NCBI GenBank assembly: GCA_019351895.1
Contig: JABBOH010000027.1
Location: forward strand, 1 to 63,552
Source: Pseudomonadota bacterium
Lineage (GTDB): Bacteria; Pseudomonadota; Alphaproteobacteria; Acetobacterales; Acetobacteraceae
Reading direction: 5' to 3'
Length of the DNA: 63,552 nt
Part shown: in pieces, positions 39,334 to 48,812 of the stretch
How positions within the stretch are numbered: the stretch's first letter is position 1
Layout: each line of letters opens with the position of its first letter
Notes under the pieces: generated by a model
The model's input: the letters and a program-made list of their open reading frames with translations, nothing else
What the model was told of the DNA's origin: nothing
Database searches by the model: none
Made by a program: the position numbers and the translations under genes

Positions 39334-40047
39334 ATGGTGCCCGCAATGTCGCGAAGCCGAAGCCCGAACTACCCGCAGATCGGCCTGAAGGAGGCCCTGC
39401 AGCGCGTTGCGAGCGTTTACAAACGCGATTACCAGGCGCCGTTAACGCGTGATCTTGCGGCCGAGCGGCTGGGCTATTCCGGGCTTAACGGGAAGTCCCT
39501 GGCCGTGCTGGCGGCGCTGGGCAAGTTCGGGCTGCTCGAGGGACGGGGCGAGGAAACGCGCGTCACGGACCTCGCCGTCCGCATCCTCGCGTTTTCTCCC
39601 GGCTCGCCGGAGCGGCGAGCGGCCTTGGCCGAGGCTGCCGGGCGCCCGGAACTGTTCGCGGAACTGGACCAGCGCTTCGCGCGGGGACAGGCGAGCGACG
39701 GTGCGATCCGCTCCTGGCTGATGACGCGCGGCTTCATCCCGCCGGCAGCCGAAGCGGCGGTGCGCGCCTATCGGGAGACGAAGCAACTGCTGGAAGCCGA
39801 GGGTGAGGCGGGCACGCCCGCGCCACTGGCTCAGTTGGCGGCGGCGGAAGCCGAGCCTGCCGGTACGGCGGCGAAGACGCCCGTCAAGGCCGAGGCCGCC
39901 ACCCGCCGCGCCGTGTTCGGACTGGCGGAAGGCGAGGTGGTCATCACCGCGCCGGTCTTTCTATCCGCCGAGAGCGTGAACGACCTGCAGGACTACCTGG
40001 ACGTCTTCATGAAGCGCGCCCGGCGGGAAGCGGGGTTGCCGAGCTGA
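39334..40047 (+). CDS. Conserved hypothetical protein with an N-terminal winged-helix-like region
   Basis: 237 residues (ATG 39346, MSRSRSPN, is an alternative start). The N-terminal ~70 residues (NYPQIGLKEALQRVASVY, ERLGYSGLNGKSLAVLAAL, FGLLEG) look like a helix-turn-helix domain, and EETRVTDLAVRIL continues it. GAIRSWLMTRGFIPPAAEAA is a second conserved block. The C-terminal ~50 residues are a separate strand-rich piece. I know it only as an alphaproteobacterial conserved protein. It lies between the two halves of the ligase-associated repair genes; any link is inferred from position. Confidence 0.7.
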   Translation: MVPAMSRSRSPNYPQIGLKEALQRVASVYKRDYQAPLTRDLAAERLGYSGLNGKSLAVLAALGKFGLLEGRGEETRVTDLAVRILAFSPGSPERRAALAEAAGRPELFAELDQRFARGQASDGAIRSWLMTRGFIPPAAEAAVRAYRETKQLLEAEGEAGTPAPLAQLAAAEAEPAGTAAKTPVKAEAATRRAVFGLAEGEVVITAPVFLSAESVNDLQDYLDVFMKRARREAGLPS

Positions 40048-40056
40048 CCGCTGTGC

Positions 40057-40752
40057 TCAGCCGTCCACAGCAATGGCGACCGCGGCCCGCGCGTGAAGCT
40101 CGGTCGTATCGAACAGCGGCACCGGACTATCCTCCGGCTTCACCAGCAGCATGATCTCGGTGCAGCCGAGGATCACCGCTTCGACACCTCGCGCGACAAG
40201 GCGGCCGATGACCCGCCGGTAGGCCTCGCGCGAAGGCTCGGTGATCGTCCCGGCCACCAACTCCTCATAGATGATCCGATGCACCACGGCGCGGTCGGGC
40301 GCGTCCGGGACGAGCACCTCCAACCCGTGCAACTCGCGCAGGCGGCCCTTGTAGAACGCCTGCTCCATGGTGAAGGCCGTGCCGAGCAACCCGACCTTCC
40401 TGAGACCGGCAGCCTTGATCCCCTCTGCCGTGGGGTCGGCGATGTGGAGCAGCGGCACCGCGACGGCGTCCTGCACCTCGGCCGCCATCCGATGCATCGT
40501 GTTCGTGCAGATGAGCAGCACCTCCGCGCCACCTGCTTCGAGCCGCCGTGCAGCGTCGATCATGCGCGCCGTCAGCCCGGTCCAATCCCCATCATGCCGG
40601 AGACGTTCGATCTCGGAGAAGTCGAACGACCACAGCAGGCATCGTGCCGACGCGGTCGGGCCGAGACGGTCGCGCACGCCCTCGTTGAGGATTCGGTAGT
40701 ATTCGGCTGAGCTTCCCCAACTCATGCCGCCGATGAGACCGATCATCTTCAT
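40057..40752 (-). CDS. Aspartate/glutamate racemase-family protein
   Basis: 231 residues. N-terminus MKMIGLIGGMSWGSSAEYYR is typical of the YgeA/aspartate racemase group. Both catalytic Cys are present: LLICTNTMHRMA (~residue 82) and VILGCTEIMLLV (~residue 195). It interconverts L- and D-aspartate or glutamate, or a related broad-spectrum substrate, without a cofactor. The stop lies 9 bp from the convergent hypothetical gene. Cytoplasmic. Confidence 0.92.
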   Translation of the reverse strand: MKMIGLIGGMSWGSSAEYYRILNEGVRDRLGPTASARCLLWSFDFSEIERLRHDGDWTGLTARMIDAARRLEAGGAEVLLICTNTMHRMAAEVQDAVAVPLLHIADPTAEGIKAAGLRKVGLLGTAFTMEQAFYKGRLRELHGLEVLVPDAPDRAVVHRIIYEELVAGTITEPSREAYRRVIGRLVARGVEAVILGCTEIMLLVKPEDSPVPLFDTTELHARAAVAIAVDG

Positions 40753-40849
40753 GCCGCGACGTTAGTGGTCTATCCGGCGAGGGCCAAGGAGCCTCCTGCC
40801 GGGCCGGCGACACGGCAAGCCGACTGTCATAGATGAGGACAACGACACG

Positions 40850-41620
40850 ATGAGCTGGTCCGCCGCGCAGTACACCAAGTTCGAGGCCGAACGGAACCGC
40901 CCGATCGCGGACCTGCTCGCCCAGCTCCCGCGCGACGCGGTTGCCACGGCGGCCGATCTCGGCTGCGGCCCCGGCAATTCGACCGAGCTTCTGCAGCGCC
41001 GCTTTCCTGATGCGAGCATCACCGGCATCGACAGCGCGCCCGACATGATCGCGGCGGCGACAAAGCGCCTCCCCGGTGCGGCCTTCGCGCTCGGCGATAT
41101 CGCGGCCTGGGCCCCGCCGGAGCGGTTCGACCTCATCCTCGCCAATGCGTCGCTGCAATGGGTGCCGGATCATGCGGCGCTGTTTCCGCGTCTGCTCGGC
41201 AAGCTGGCGGAGGGCGGGGTGCTCGCCGTGCAGATGCCCGACAATCTGGATGAGCCCGCCCATCGCCTGATGCGGGAGGTCGCGGCCGACGGTCCCTGGG
41301 CATCCAAGCTCGCCGCCGCGGGACAGGCGCGCGAGGCGAGGCGTGCCGCTGCCTGGTATTACGGCCTGCTGGCGGGCGCGGGGGCGCGGGCGGATGTGTG
41401 GGTCACCATCTACCATCATGTGCTCGCGGGTGGAGCGCGCGCGGTGGTCGAGTGGTTCAAGGGCACCGGCCTCCGCCCGTTCCTCGATCCGCTGGACGAG
41501 GACGAGCGCGCGGCCTTCCTGGCGCGATACGAGGCGGCGGTCGCGGGCGCCTATCCCGCTATGGCGGACGGCTGCGTGCTGCTGCCGTTCCCCCGGCTCT
41601 TCATCGTCGCGACACGCTAG
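40850..41620 (+). CDS. tam: Trans-aconitate 2-methyltransferase (Tam-like)
   Basis: 256 residues. SAM-binding motif [15 protein letters not shown] near residue 35, acidic [12 protein letters not shown], and the Tam pattern [16 protein letters not shown]. Characteristic N-terminus [22 protein letters not shown] and C-terminal [16 protein letters not shown] support Tam rather than a generic methyltransferase. It methyl-esterifies trans-aconitate, an inhibitor of aconitase. It lies upstream of the exonuclease gene (96 bp). Confidence 0.9.
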   Translation: MSWSAAQYTKFEAERNRPIADLLAQLPRDAVATAADLGCGPGNSTELLQRRFPDASITGIDSAPDMIAAATKRLPGAAFALGDIAAWAPPERFDLILANASLQWVPDHAALFPRLLGKLAEGGVLAVQMPDNLDEPAHRLMREVAADGPWASKLAAAGQAREARRAAAWYYGLLAGAGARADVWVTIYHHVLAGGARAVVEWFKGTGLRPFLDPLDEDERAAFLARYEAAVAGAYPAMADGCVLLPFPRLFIVATR

Positions 41621-41716
41621 CCGTTCGCGGCGCGGGTGGCGTGAGAACAACGCACGAACTTCGGGTTCGGCAGGCGACTTGGTGGGCAGCGGCATGCGCC
41701 CATATAGTCCCCGGCG

Positions 41717-42811
41717 ATGGTGGCACCTCATCCTGAAACCTGGCTGCGCGTTTTGCCCCAGGGCCTGTTCTGCGAGCCGGGCGGGTTCTTCATAGACCCT
41801 CTGCGGGCCGTGGAGCGCGCCGTCATCTCCCACGGCCACTCCGATCACGCCCGCGCCGGACATGATGCGGTGCTCGCGACGCCCGAGACGCTGGCGATCA
41901 TGCGCGCGCGGATGGGCGAGGGCCGGGCAGGGCGGGTGCAGCAGCCGCTGCCGTATCACGAGCCCATCACCCTCGGCGGCGTCACGATGCGCCTGGTGCC
42001 GGCAGGTCACGTGCTGGGAGCGGCGCAGATCGTGATGGAATGGCGCGGCAGCCGTGCGGTCGTCAGCGGCGACTACAAGCGCCAGCGCGACCCCACCTGC
42101 GCCGCCTTCGAGCCCGTGGAATGCGATGTCTTCGTCACCGAGGCGACCTTCGGCTTTCCGGTCTTCCGCCATCCGCCGCCCGAGCATGAAATCGGCAAGC
42201 TGCTGAAAAGCCTGACGCTGTTCCCGGACCGCACGCATCTCGTCGGCGCCTATTCGCTCGGCAAGTCGCAGCGGGTGATCGCGCTGCTGCGCGAGGCGGG
42301 ATGGGACGCGCCGATCTACATCCACGGCGCGCTCGCCTCGATCTGCGCGCTGTATGAGGCGCAGGGGGTGCGGCTGGGTGATCTGCGGCCCGCGACCGTC
42401 GCGGCGAAGGACAAGTTTCGCGGCGCCATCGTCATCGCACCTCCCGCCGCGACCGCCGACCGGTGGACACGGCGGTTCAACGACCCGGTGATCGCCCGCG
42501 CCTCGGGCTGGATGCGCGTCCGCCAGCGCGCCAAGATGGCGGGCGTCGAGCTGCCGCTCATCGTCAGCGACCACGCCGACTGGGACGATCTTCTCAGCAC
42601 CATCACCGAGACGCGGGCGCCGGAAGTCTGGGTGACGCATGGCTCGGAGGAAGCGCTCATCCACGCGCTCTCGCTGCGCCAGATCCGTGGCCGCGCGCTG
42701 CGGCTGGTCGGCTATGAGGATGAGGAGGCGAGCGAGGAAGCGCCGGACGAGCTGGCCTCGCCGCCGCCGGAGCCAGGCCAGCATCTGGCGCCCCTGACGG
42801 ACGCGCCATGA
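41717..42811 (+). CDS. Ligase-associated DNA exonuclease (metallo-beta-lactamase fold)
   Basis: 364 residues, resembling the SNM1/CPSF-like nuclease domain. Metal motif ISHGHSDHARAGH near residue 38, VPAGHVLGAAQIVME, VSGDYKRQRDP, and the beta-CASP part VGAYSLGKSQRVIALL, with VSDHADWDDLL near the C-terminus (the fourth ligand set). The Exo member of the Lhr-Lig-Exo-Pe set. Overlaps the ligase gene by 4 bp (ATGA), confirming coupled expression. Confidence 0.93.
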   Translation: MVAPHPETWLRVLPQGLFCEPGGFFIDPLRAVERAVISHGHSDHARAGHDAVLATPETLAIMRARMGEGRAGRVQQPLPYHEPITLGGVTMRLVPAGHVLGAAQIVMEWRGSRAVVSGDYKRQRDPTCAAFEPVECDVFVTEATFGFPVFRHPPPEHEIGKLLKSLTLFPDRTHLVGAYSLGKSQRVIALLREAGWDAPIYIHGALASICALYEAQGVRLGDLRPATVAAKDKFRGAIVIAPPAATADRWTRRFNDPVIARASGWMRVRQRAKMAGVELPLIVSDHADWDDLLSTITETRAPEVWVTHGSEEALIHALSLRQIRGRALRLVGYEDEEASEEAPDELASPPPEPGQHLAPLTDAP

Positions 42812-44418
42812 CGCCCTTCGCGGAACTGTTGGAACGGCTCGTCTTCACGCCCGGGCGGCTCGCCAAGACCGCGCTGCTGCGCGACTATTTCGCCCATACG
42901 CCCGACCCCGACCGGGGCTATGCGCTGGCCGCCATCGCGGGCGACCTCAGCTTCGTCGCCGCCAAGCCTGCCATGATCCGCCAGATCACCGAGGAGCGCG
43001 TCGACCCCACGCTGTTCGCCTGGTCCTACGACTATGTCGGCGACCTTGCGGAAACCGTCTCGCTGATCTGGCCCACGACGGCACCGGGCACCGCGCCCCG
43101 GCTTTCCGAGGTCGTGGCGGCGCTGCACGACACCTCGAAGCTCGCGATGCCGGCGCGCGTGGCGGGTTGGCTGGATGTCTGCGATCCGTCCGAGCGGCTG
43201 GCGCTCCTGAAACTCATCACCGGGGGGCTCCGCGTCGGCGCATCCGCGCGGCTCGCCAAGATCGCGCTCGGCGAGATGGCGGATGTGCCCGCCGACGATA
43301 TCGAGGAGGTGTGGCACGGGCTCCAGCCGCCCTATCTGCCGCTATTCGACTGGCTGGAGGGCAGGGCGCCCAAGCCCGACGCCGCCGGCGCGCCGGTATT
43401 TCGCCCGACGATGCTCGCCCATCCTCTGGAGGAGACGGACGCCGCCGCGCTCGACTGGGCCGCCTATCGCGCCGAATGGAAGTGGGACGGCATCCGCGTG
43501 CAGCTGGTAGCGACGGCGCGCGGACAGCGGCTCTATACCCGGACGGCCGAGGACATCTCGCACGGCTTCCCGGAAATCCTGGCGGCGATGGATTTCCAGG
43601 GCGTGCTCGACGGCGAGCTTCTGGTGATGCGGAACGGCGTGGTCGCGCCCTTCGGCGATCTGCAGCAGCGCCTCAACCGCAAGGCGCCGGGGGCGAAGAT
43701 GCTCGCCGATTTTCCGGCCGCCGTGCGCCTGTACGACATCCTGATCGACGGGGACGGGGATCTGCGCGCGCTGCCCTTCGACGAGCGGCGCGTCCGGCTG
43801 GAGCAATGGTATGCGGCGCATCGGCCCGAGCGCATGGACCTCTCGCCGCTGATCCCCTTCGACGGGCCGGAGGCGCTGGCCGAGCTTCGCCTCGGCGCGC
43901 GGGCGGCGAGCATCGAGGGCTTGATGCTGAAGCGCGGAGACAGCCCCTATCTCGCCGGTCGCCCGAAAGGGCCGTGGTGGAAATGGAAGCGCGAGCCGCT
44001 CGCGATCGACGCCGTGCTGATGTATGCGCAGCGCGGCCATGGCCGGCGGTCGAGCATCTATTCCGACTACACCTTCGGCCTGTGGCGCGACGACGGGGTT
44101 CTGGTGCCGGTGGGCAAGGCCTATTCCGGCATCACCGACGACGAGCTGAACTTCCTCGACAAGTGGGTGAGGGCGCATACGACCGCCCGTTTCGGCCCGG
44201 TGCGCGAGGTCGAGAAGGCGCTTGTGCTCGAGATCGTCTTCGACGCGGCCCAGCTTTCGACGCGCCACAAGTCCGGCGTCGCGCTCCGCTTCCCGCGCAT
44301 CAGCCGTATCCGCACGGATAAGCCCGCGGCCGAAGCCGACCGGCTCGACAGCCTGATGGCGCGCGTGCCGCCATCCGGGGTCGCCAAGGGCGAAGCGCTC
44401 GCAGATTTAGAATCCTAG
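42808..44418 (+). CDS. ATP-dependent DNA ligase (cisplatin/ligase-associated type)
   Basis: 536 residues. The nucleotidyl-transferase Lys is in AEWKWDGIRVQL (~residue 225). DGELLVMRNG (motif III), SIEGLMLKRGDSPY (IV) and WWKWKREPLAIDAVLMYAQ (V/VI) follow; an OB fold is at the C-terminus. The N-terminal ~200 residues are the DNA-binding domain. It seals nicks with ATP, unlike the replicative NAD-dependent ligase. It is co-translated with the exonuclease, and belongs with lhr and pdeM on the opposite strand. Confidence 0.94.
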   Translation: MTPFAELLERLVFTPGRLAKTALLRDYFAHTPDPDRGYALAAIAGDLSFVAAKPAMIRQITEERVDPTLFAWSYDYVGDLAETVSLIWPTTAPGTAPRLSEVVAALHDTSKLAMPARVAGWLDVCDPSERLALLKLITGGLRVGASARLAKIALGEMADVPADDIEEVWHGLQPPYLPLFDWLEGRAPKPDAAGAPVFRPTMLAHPLEETDAAALDWAAYRAEWKWDGIRVQLVATARGQRLYTRTAEDISHGFPEILAAMDFQGVLDGELLVMRNGVVAPFGDLQQRLNRKAPGAKMLADFPAAVRLYDILIDGDGDLRALPFDERRVRLEQWYAAHRPERMDLSPLIPFDGPEALAELRLGARAASIEGLMLKRGDSPYLAGRPKGPWWKWKREPLAIDAVLMYAQRGHGRRSSIYSDYTFGLWRDDGVLVPVGKAYSGITDDELNFLDKWVRAHTTARFGPVREVEKALVLEIVFDAAQLSTRHKSGVALRFPRISRIRTDKPAAEADRLDSLMARVPPSGVAKGEALADLES

Positions 44419-44508
44419 TCAAAACGATCGTGCCGCGAGGCGCTTGCGGCGTCCGGTGCATGCACTAGGATCATCGTCGCCATCAACCAAGAGAGCGCGG
44501 AGGCTCCG

Positions 44509-44850
44509 ATGCGAAACATTGCTTCTAGGATTTGGCCTTCTACAATTTGGGCGGGTGCGGGCTTGGCCTTCGGGCTCGCGGTTTCCGCCGTGCCGTCCGC
44601 GCAAGCGGCGAGCGCGCCGGCGATGGCCGGGGTCTGCGCCTCCTGCCACGGCACAAACGGCATCTCGCCCTATCCCACCTATCCCAACCTCGCCGGGCAG
44701 AAGGAAGGCTACCTCGCTTACGCCCTGCATCAGTATCAGACGCATCAGCGGCTCGGGCAGCAGGCCGCCATCATGAGCGGCGTCGCCAGTCATCTCAGTG
44801 CCGACGACATCAACGCGCTTGCGGCCTACTACGCCTCCCTAAGTCCGTGA
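44509..44850 (+). CDS. Periplasmic class I cytochrome c
   Basis: 113 residues; GGAGG lies 6 bp before ATG. Signal peptide of ~33 residues ([18 protein letters not shown]). One heme-binding motif [11 protein letters not shown] and a likely axial Met in [12 protein letters not shown]; ends [13 protein letters not shown], typical of cytochrome c-553/c4-like domains. A mobile electron carrier in the periplasm. No oxidase gene is adjacent. Confidence 0.93.
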   Translation: MRNIASRIWPSTIWAGAGLAFGLAVSAVPSAQAASAPAMAGVCASCHGTNGISPYPTYPNLAGQKEGYLAYALHQYQTHQRLGQQAAIMSGVASHLSADDINALAAYYASLSP

Positions 44851-44863
44851 CCCGTCCGGCCCG

Positions 44864-45382
44864 ATGGTCATCCCGTACTACGCCTGCATGGTGGCAGCCG
44901 CCTCCGCCTACCATCTGCCGGTTCACGCGTTGCCCGCGATCCAGGCCGCGGAGGGCGGCTATATCGGCGCCGTCCGGCCGAATACCGACGGCTCGCATGA
45001 TCTGGGCCTCATGCAGGTGAACACGCGCTGGATCGGCCCCTTGGCGCAATCGATGAACCTGTCGCCACGCACCGTCACGGTTCGGCTCATTCTCAGCCCG
45101 TGCTTCAACATCGCCGCCGCCGCCGCCATCCTGCGCGGCTATATCGCGGAGACGCACGGGAACGTCTGGAAGGCTATTGGCGACTACCATTCCCACACGC
45201 CGGGGCTGAACACGGCCTATCGGTTCCGCGTGTTGGAGGAGGCGCTGCGCCTGCCGCCGGTCAAGGCCGCGTCCGCCAAACTCGCGCCCGGCAAGCTCGC
45301 GCCCGCCAAGTCCTGGCATCACCGCTCACGACCGCCGGCGCGGCGTTCTATCCCGCCACCCACAGCCGGGGATCGAAGGTGA
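44864..45382 (+). CDS. Lytic transglycosylase, SLT domain
   Basis: 172 residues. Catalytic Glu in ALPAIQAAEGGYIG; DLGLMQVNTRWIGPLA and SPCFNIAAAAAILRGYI and AIGDYHSHTP fit the SLT/goose-lysozyme family, TrbN-like. No signal peptide can be seen from ATG 44864, so the true start may be upstream or export may differ. C-terminal ~35 residues are low-complexity (KLAPGKLAPAKSW). It cleaves peptidoglycan glycan strands. Its 3' end overlaps the RES toxin gene on the other strand by 35 bp. Confidence 0.82.
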   Translation: MVIPYYACMVAAASAYHLPVHALPAIQAAEGGYIGAVRPNTDGSHDLGLMQVNTRWIGPLAQSMNLSPRTVTVRLILSPCFNIAAAAAILRGYIAETHGNVWKAIGDYHSHTPGLNTAYRFRVLEEALRLPPVKAASAKLAPGKLAPAKSWHHRSRPPARRSIPPPTAGDRR

Positions 45383-45779
45383 AGGCGCGTTGTGCGACCA
45401 CCCGCGCGCGCGGGGCGTCTGCATGACGTGGGTTGAGCAGGAGATTACGGCTCTCCGGCACGATGGCGGATGGCACGCTCAGCAGCGGCGTTCGGGCTTC
45501 CGCAAGCCAAACATCGCCAAATGCCCTCGGGTCGGGATGTTCATCCGCGACAACTTCGATCGGCAGGGCATCGAGGTCGATGGTCATCAGGACGTAGTCG
45601 TCCGGCAAGAGATCGAGAGGAAGATCGAGATGCACGCGAACCTCGAGCACGGTCAGGGCCGGCGAGGTCGCCAGATACACCATCGGCCGGCCCGGGCTGT
45701 TCCAGCGGCCGCCAAAGAGGCGCGCGCCGTCGCCATCGAGTTTGGCATAGGGTTCGCGGCATAGGCGCCAAGCCAGCAT
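45348..45779 (-). CDS. RES-family NAD+-degrading toxin
   Basis: 143 residues. RES-domain marks: WRLCREPYAKLDGDGARLFGG (Arg), RWNSPGRPMVYLATSPALTVLEV (Tyr, Glu) and C-terminal ESRNLLLNPRHADA (Ser, Asn). Residues RES of the motif line up at Arg-5 or so, the Glu of LEVRVH and the Ser of ESRNLL. These toxins destroy NAD+ by phosphorolysis. It lies 23 bp downstream of its Xre/MbcA-type antitoxin, the standard order. Confidence 0.9.
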   Translation of the reverse strand: MLAWRLCREPYAKLDGDGARLFGGRWNSPGRPMVYLATSPALTVLEVRVHLDLPLDLLPDDYVLMTIDLDALPIEVVADEHPDPRAFGDVWLAEARTPLLSVPSAIVPESRNLLLNPRHADAPRARVVAQRAFTFDPRLWVAG

Positions 45780-45802
45780 GGAGGCGGGCGCAGGCGAGGG
45801 GA

Positions 45803-46234
45803 TCAGGCCGCTATGCCATGCCCGATGCGGCCGAGCAGCGTCTCCACCTGTCGAGCGCCCTCGTCGGTGTCGATGAGGTCGAGGGGCCGGTCGCCGTTCA
45901 GCGCGGCGGTCGGCCGTCTCAGCCAGATCTTCGCCTTCTCCGGGCTGCCGAAGGTCTCCTCCGTCGCCGCCAGCAGACGGGCCACGCGAACCAGACGGTC
46001 CGATTGTTCCGGCGTCAGCGATCCAAGTTTGCGGCGGTGCATGAGCGTCTTTCGCGGCAGGACGATCCTATCGAGCTCGGCCAGCGTCAGCCGTCCGGTG
46101 GAGAGTATGAACTCGACTGTCGCGGCGGGCAGACCCCGCCGGACCAGCCGGACAATGTCGGCGCCCGTGCGGGCATCCTCGCCGAGCGCTGCAGGACCGC
46201 CGATCAATCCGATAATCGCGACCGCGCTATGCAT
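45803..46234 (-). CDS. Xre/MbcA/ParS-type antitoxin of the RES toxin
   Basis: 143 residues from ATG 46234 (a longer frame opens at 46282). GADIVRLVRRGLPAATVEFI and LTLAELDRIVLPRKTLMHRR form the Xre-like N-terminal part; TPEQSDRLVRVARLLAATEETFGS and AKIWLRRPTAALNGDRPLDLIDTD (split as WLRRPTAALNGDRPLDL) form the MbcA/ParS toxin-binding domain. It blocks the RES active site and should repress the operon. Confidence 0.9.
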   Translation of the reverse strand: MHSAVAIIGLIGGPAALGEDARTGADIVRLVRRGLPAATVEFILSTGRLTLAELDRIVLPRKTLMHRRKLGSLTPEQSDRLVRVARLLAATEETFGSPEKAKIWLRRPTAALNGDRPLDLIDTDEGARQVETLLGRIGHGIAA

Positions 46235-46294
46235 AATGGCCTCCTGGCGATATGCCCATCCTAGTCGGGCAGATCGCCACATGCAAGCGGCGGT

Positions 46295-47326
46295 TCAGGA
46301 GCCAGCGGGGCGCGCCGGGCCGCGACCCGCGCCGGATTTGCGGATGGCAGCGGCGATCTCGTCCAACTCGGCCGCCGAGAGCGTCAGCCGGGCGCCGGCG
46401 GCCCAACCGTCGACTTGAGCGGGGCTGCGCGCGCCGACGATCGCGCCCGAAACCGCTGACCATGACAGCACCCAAGCGATCGCGACCGATGGCACCGGCA
46501 CGCCATGGCGCTCGGCGATCGGCTTCAGCGCGTCGGCCAGGGCCAGGTTCCGCGTCAGCGCATCGCCCTTGAAGTTGTCGTTGCGTGACCGCCAGTCGTC
46601 GTCGGCCAGGGCCGCGGCTCGTTCCTTGCTGAAACTCCCGGTCAGAAGCCCGGCCTGCATCGGGCTATAGACGATGACGCCCGTTCCATGCGCCTCGCAC
46701 CACGGCAGCACCGCTTCGGCCGCGCCGCGCTCGATTGCCGAGAAGGGCGGCTGCAGCGTGTCCACATGGCCGACGGCCTCGGCTTTCTCCAACTGCGCCG
46801 CGTCATGGTTGGACAGACCGACGGCGCGGACCTTGCCCGCGGCCTTGAGGTCGAGCAACGCTTGCCAATACTCCTCGATCGGCGTGCCGTCCTGCGCCGG
46901 CCAGTGCATCTGGTAGAGGTCGATCCGCTCGACGCCGAGCCGCCGGAGCGAGGCCTCGACCTCCTGTCGGATGCTGTCGGGCTTGCCGATCCGTTCGGGG
47001 AAGGCTTTCGGATTTTTATCGTCCCAGATCAGGCCGCATTTGGTGAAGATGAAGGGACGGGCGTCGGGGCGCATGCGTTTGACGGCTTCGCCCACGACGG
47101 TCTCGGACCGGCCGAGCCCGTAGATCGCGGCGGTATCGATCCAGTTCACGCCATGATGCTCCACCGCATGGCGGATCGCGGCGATCGAGTCCTCGTCGTC
47201 CTGGCTGCCCCAGCCGGCCGCCCATTCGCCGCCGCCGAGCGCCCAGGCGCCGAAGCCCACGGGCGTGATCTTCATGTCGGTGTGCCCAAGCCGTTTCAGC
47301 GGCATCGTGTGGTCGGTATCGCTCAT
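46295..47326 (-). CDS. Aldo/keto reductase
   Basis: 343 residues from ATG 47326, with AGGGAGAG upstream; longer frames add an unlikely leader. AKR catalytic tetrad: Asp in WIDTAAIYG (with Tyr), Lys in FIFTKCGL, His in YQMHWPAQD. NADPH site at C-terminal GAIVGARSPAQV. YajO/Gsy-like soluble oxidoreductase; the substrate cannot be read from sequence. It ends 60 bp upstream of the Xre antitoxin on the same strand. Confidence 0.9.
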   Translation of the reverse strand: MSDTDHTMPLKRLGHTDMKITPVGFGAWALGGGEWAAGWGSQDDEDSIAAIRHAVEHHGVNWIDTAAIYGLGRSETVVGEAVKRMRPDARPFIFTKCGLIWDDKNPKAFPERIGKPDSIRQEVEASLRRLGVERIDLYQMHWPAQDGTPIEEYWQALLDLKAAGKVRAVGLSNHDAAQLEKAEAVGHVDTLQPPFSAIERGAAEAVLPWCEAHGTGVIVYSPMQAGLLTGSFSKERAAALADDDWRSRNDNFKGDALTRNLALADALKPIAERHGVPVPSVAIAWVLSWSAVSGAIVGARSPAQVDGWAAGARLTLSAAELDEIAAAIRKSGAGRGPARPAGS

Positions 47327-47494
47327 GGCTCTGTCTCTCCCTGGCATGGCGGTCTCCAATGGATCAAAGATGGGGCCAGTCGCGCCACAGAACACCCGTT
47401 GCACAAGAAGCGTCACGCCGATCTCACCCGTCACTTAACATAATATATCTTCTGCGATGTTGGGATGCGCGAGAGTTCGCCCTATCCTGCGGCG

Positions 47495-48658
47495 TCACCG
47501 CTGAGAATGACGAGCACCAGGGCCTGTCGGAAAATGGCGGTCGATGTGCACCCGGAGCCAGCGGCGCGACGGGTTCTCGACCAGGAGGTGGATCAATGTG
47601 GTGCCGAGCCCGAGAAGCCCGAGGAGGATCAAGACCACAGCCGCGCTTTCGATGGGCTTCGCGGGAATGAGGAACTGGCGCAGATCCCACGCGCCCTTCT
47701 CGATCGGCGCCTGCATGAGATAAAGCGAATAGCTGGCGGCGCCGACGGCGACGAGCGGTCGCCAGCTGCCGATGCGCGAGACCACGTTGCCGCGCACGCT
47801 TCCCGCGAGCACGAGCGTTGCGAACAGCGGGATCGCGACAACGCTGACCGGCAGCGGCGTGTAGAAAGACACGAGCCAGAGCGCCGCGACGCCGGCCACG
47901 ATCGCCGTCCAGGGCCATGCCTCGGTCCTCACCCGCGCCTGGAACTCGCGCAGCAGGCAGCCGAGGATGAACTCGATGGAGGCGCGCAGAAGCGCCCGCC
48001 AGCCGATCACATGATTGAAGGTGAGATTGAACGCGGTGAGGTAGATCACGGTGACTGCGGCCAGCAGAATGAAGATGCCCACAACCATGGCGCGGGGGCT
48101 GAGCCGCCCGCCCACGATCGCTGCCAGCGGGAACAGGATGTAGCAGAACCACTCCGCGCTCACCGACCAGGCGGGAAAGTTCCAGGTCAGGTTGCTCGTC
48201 AGGCCCCATGTCTGGATCAGCAGGATCGAGTAGACGAGGTGCGGTATCGGGTAGGCGCTCGGCCGCACGATCTTAACCCCGAAGGCCGGGACCAGCCACA
48301 CCATGCCGGCGAAGATCGCGAGGGTGACGAGATAGACGGGATAAAGTCGCGCGGCACGGAGGCAGATGAAACGCAGGAAGACGCGCGGCGTCGGCCGCGC
48401 CATCTCCTTCCCATGCACATGCCAGATGACGAATCCGCTGAGAATGAAGAACAAATCGACGCCGAGATAACCGTAGCCGAGCACCGGAACAATATGATTT
48501 GCCCCGAGCGGCCGGAAGATCGCGGTTCGGTAATGATAGCAAATGACCCACGCAGCGGCCACGGCCCGGAGGCCCGTCAGCGCTTCGAAGGTCGGCTGAG
48601 GCGCGGCGCCCTCATCACGTTTGCTTGGCGTCTGGGTTGGCAGCACTTGGAGTTGCAT
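47495..48658 (-). CDS. OafA-like O-acyltransferase (acyltransferase family 3)
   Basis: 387 residues with about ten membrane segments. Family signature FEALTGLRAVAAAWVICYHY (catalytic His region), LGVDLFFILSGFVIWHV, FICLRAARLYPVYLV, and FPAWSVSAEWFCYILFP. Ends with LLVENPSRRWLR. It would transfer an acetyl or acyl group to a glycan at the inner membrane. It lies 154 bp downstream, on the same strand, of the glycan-type operon at 48813-52432 and may modify its product. Confidence 0.88.
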   Translation of the reverse strand: MQLQVLPTQTPSKRDEGAAPQPTFEALTGLRAVAAAWVICYHYRTAIFRPLGANHIVPVLGYGYLGVDLFFILSGFVIWHVHGKEMARPTPRVFLRFICLRAARLYPVYLVTLAIFAGMVWLVPAFGVKIVRPSAYPIPHLVYSILLIQTWGLTSNLTWNFPAWSVSAEWFCYILFPLAAIVGGRLSPRAMVVGIFILLAAVTVIYLTAFNLTFNHVIGWRALLRASIEFILGCLLREFQARVRTEAWPWTAIVAGVAALWLVSFYTPLPVSVVAIPLFATLVLAGSVRGNVVSRIGSWRPLVAVGAASYSLYLMQAPIEKGAWDLRQFLIPAKPIESAAVVLILLGLLGLGTTLIHLLVENPSRRWLRVHIDRHFPTGPGARHSQR

Positions 48659-48812
48659 CGGCGGCCGTCTGCCCTCAACGGGCTCCGGCCCGCGGACGCC
48701 GCGCGCCCTCCGGCCCGCCTGCTAGATTGGCCAGGGCCGAAGCTAAACAAGATCGCGAGCAGCATGAGCTTCGGACACTCTGCCGTGACCGCGCGCCTTC
48801 CGGCCTAGGGCG

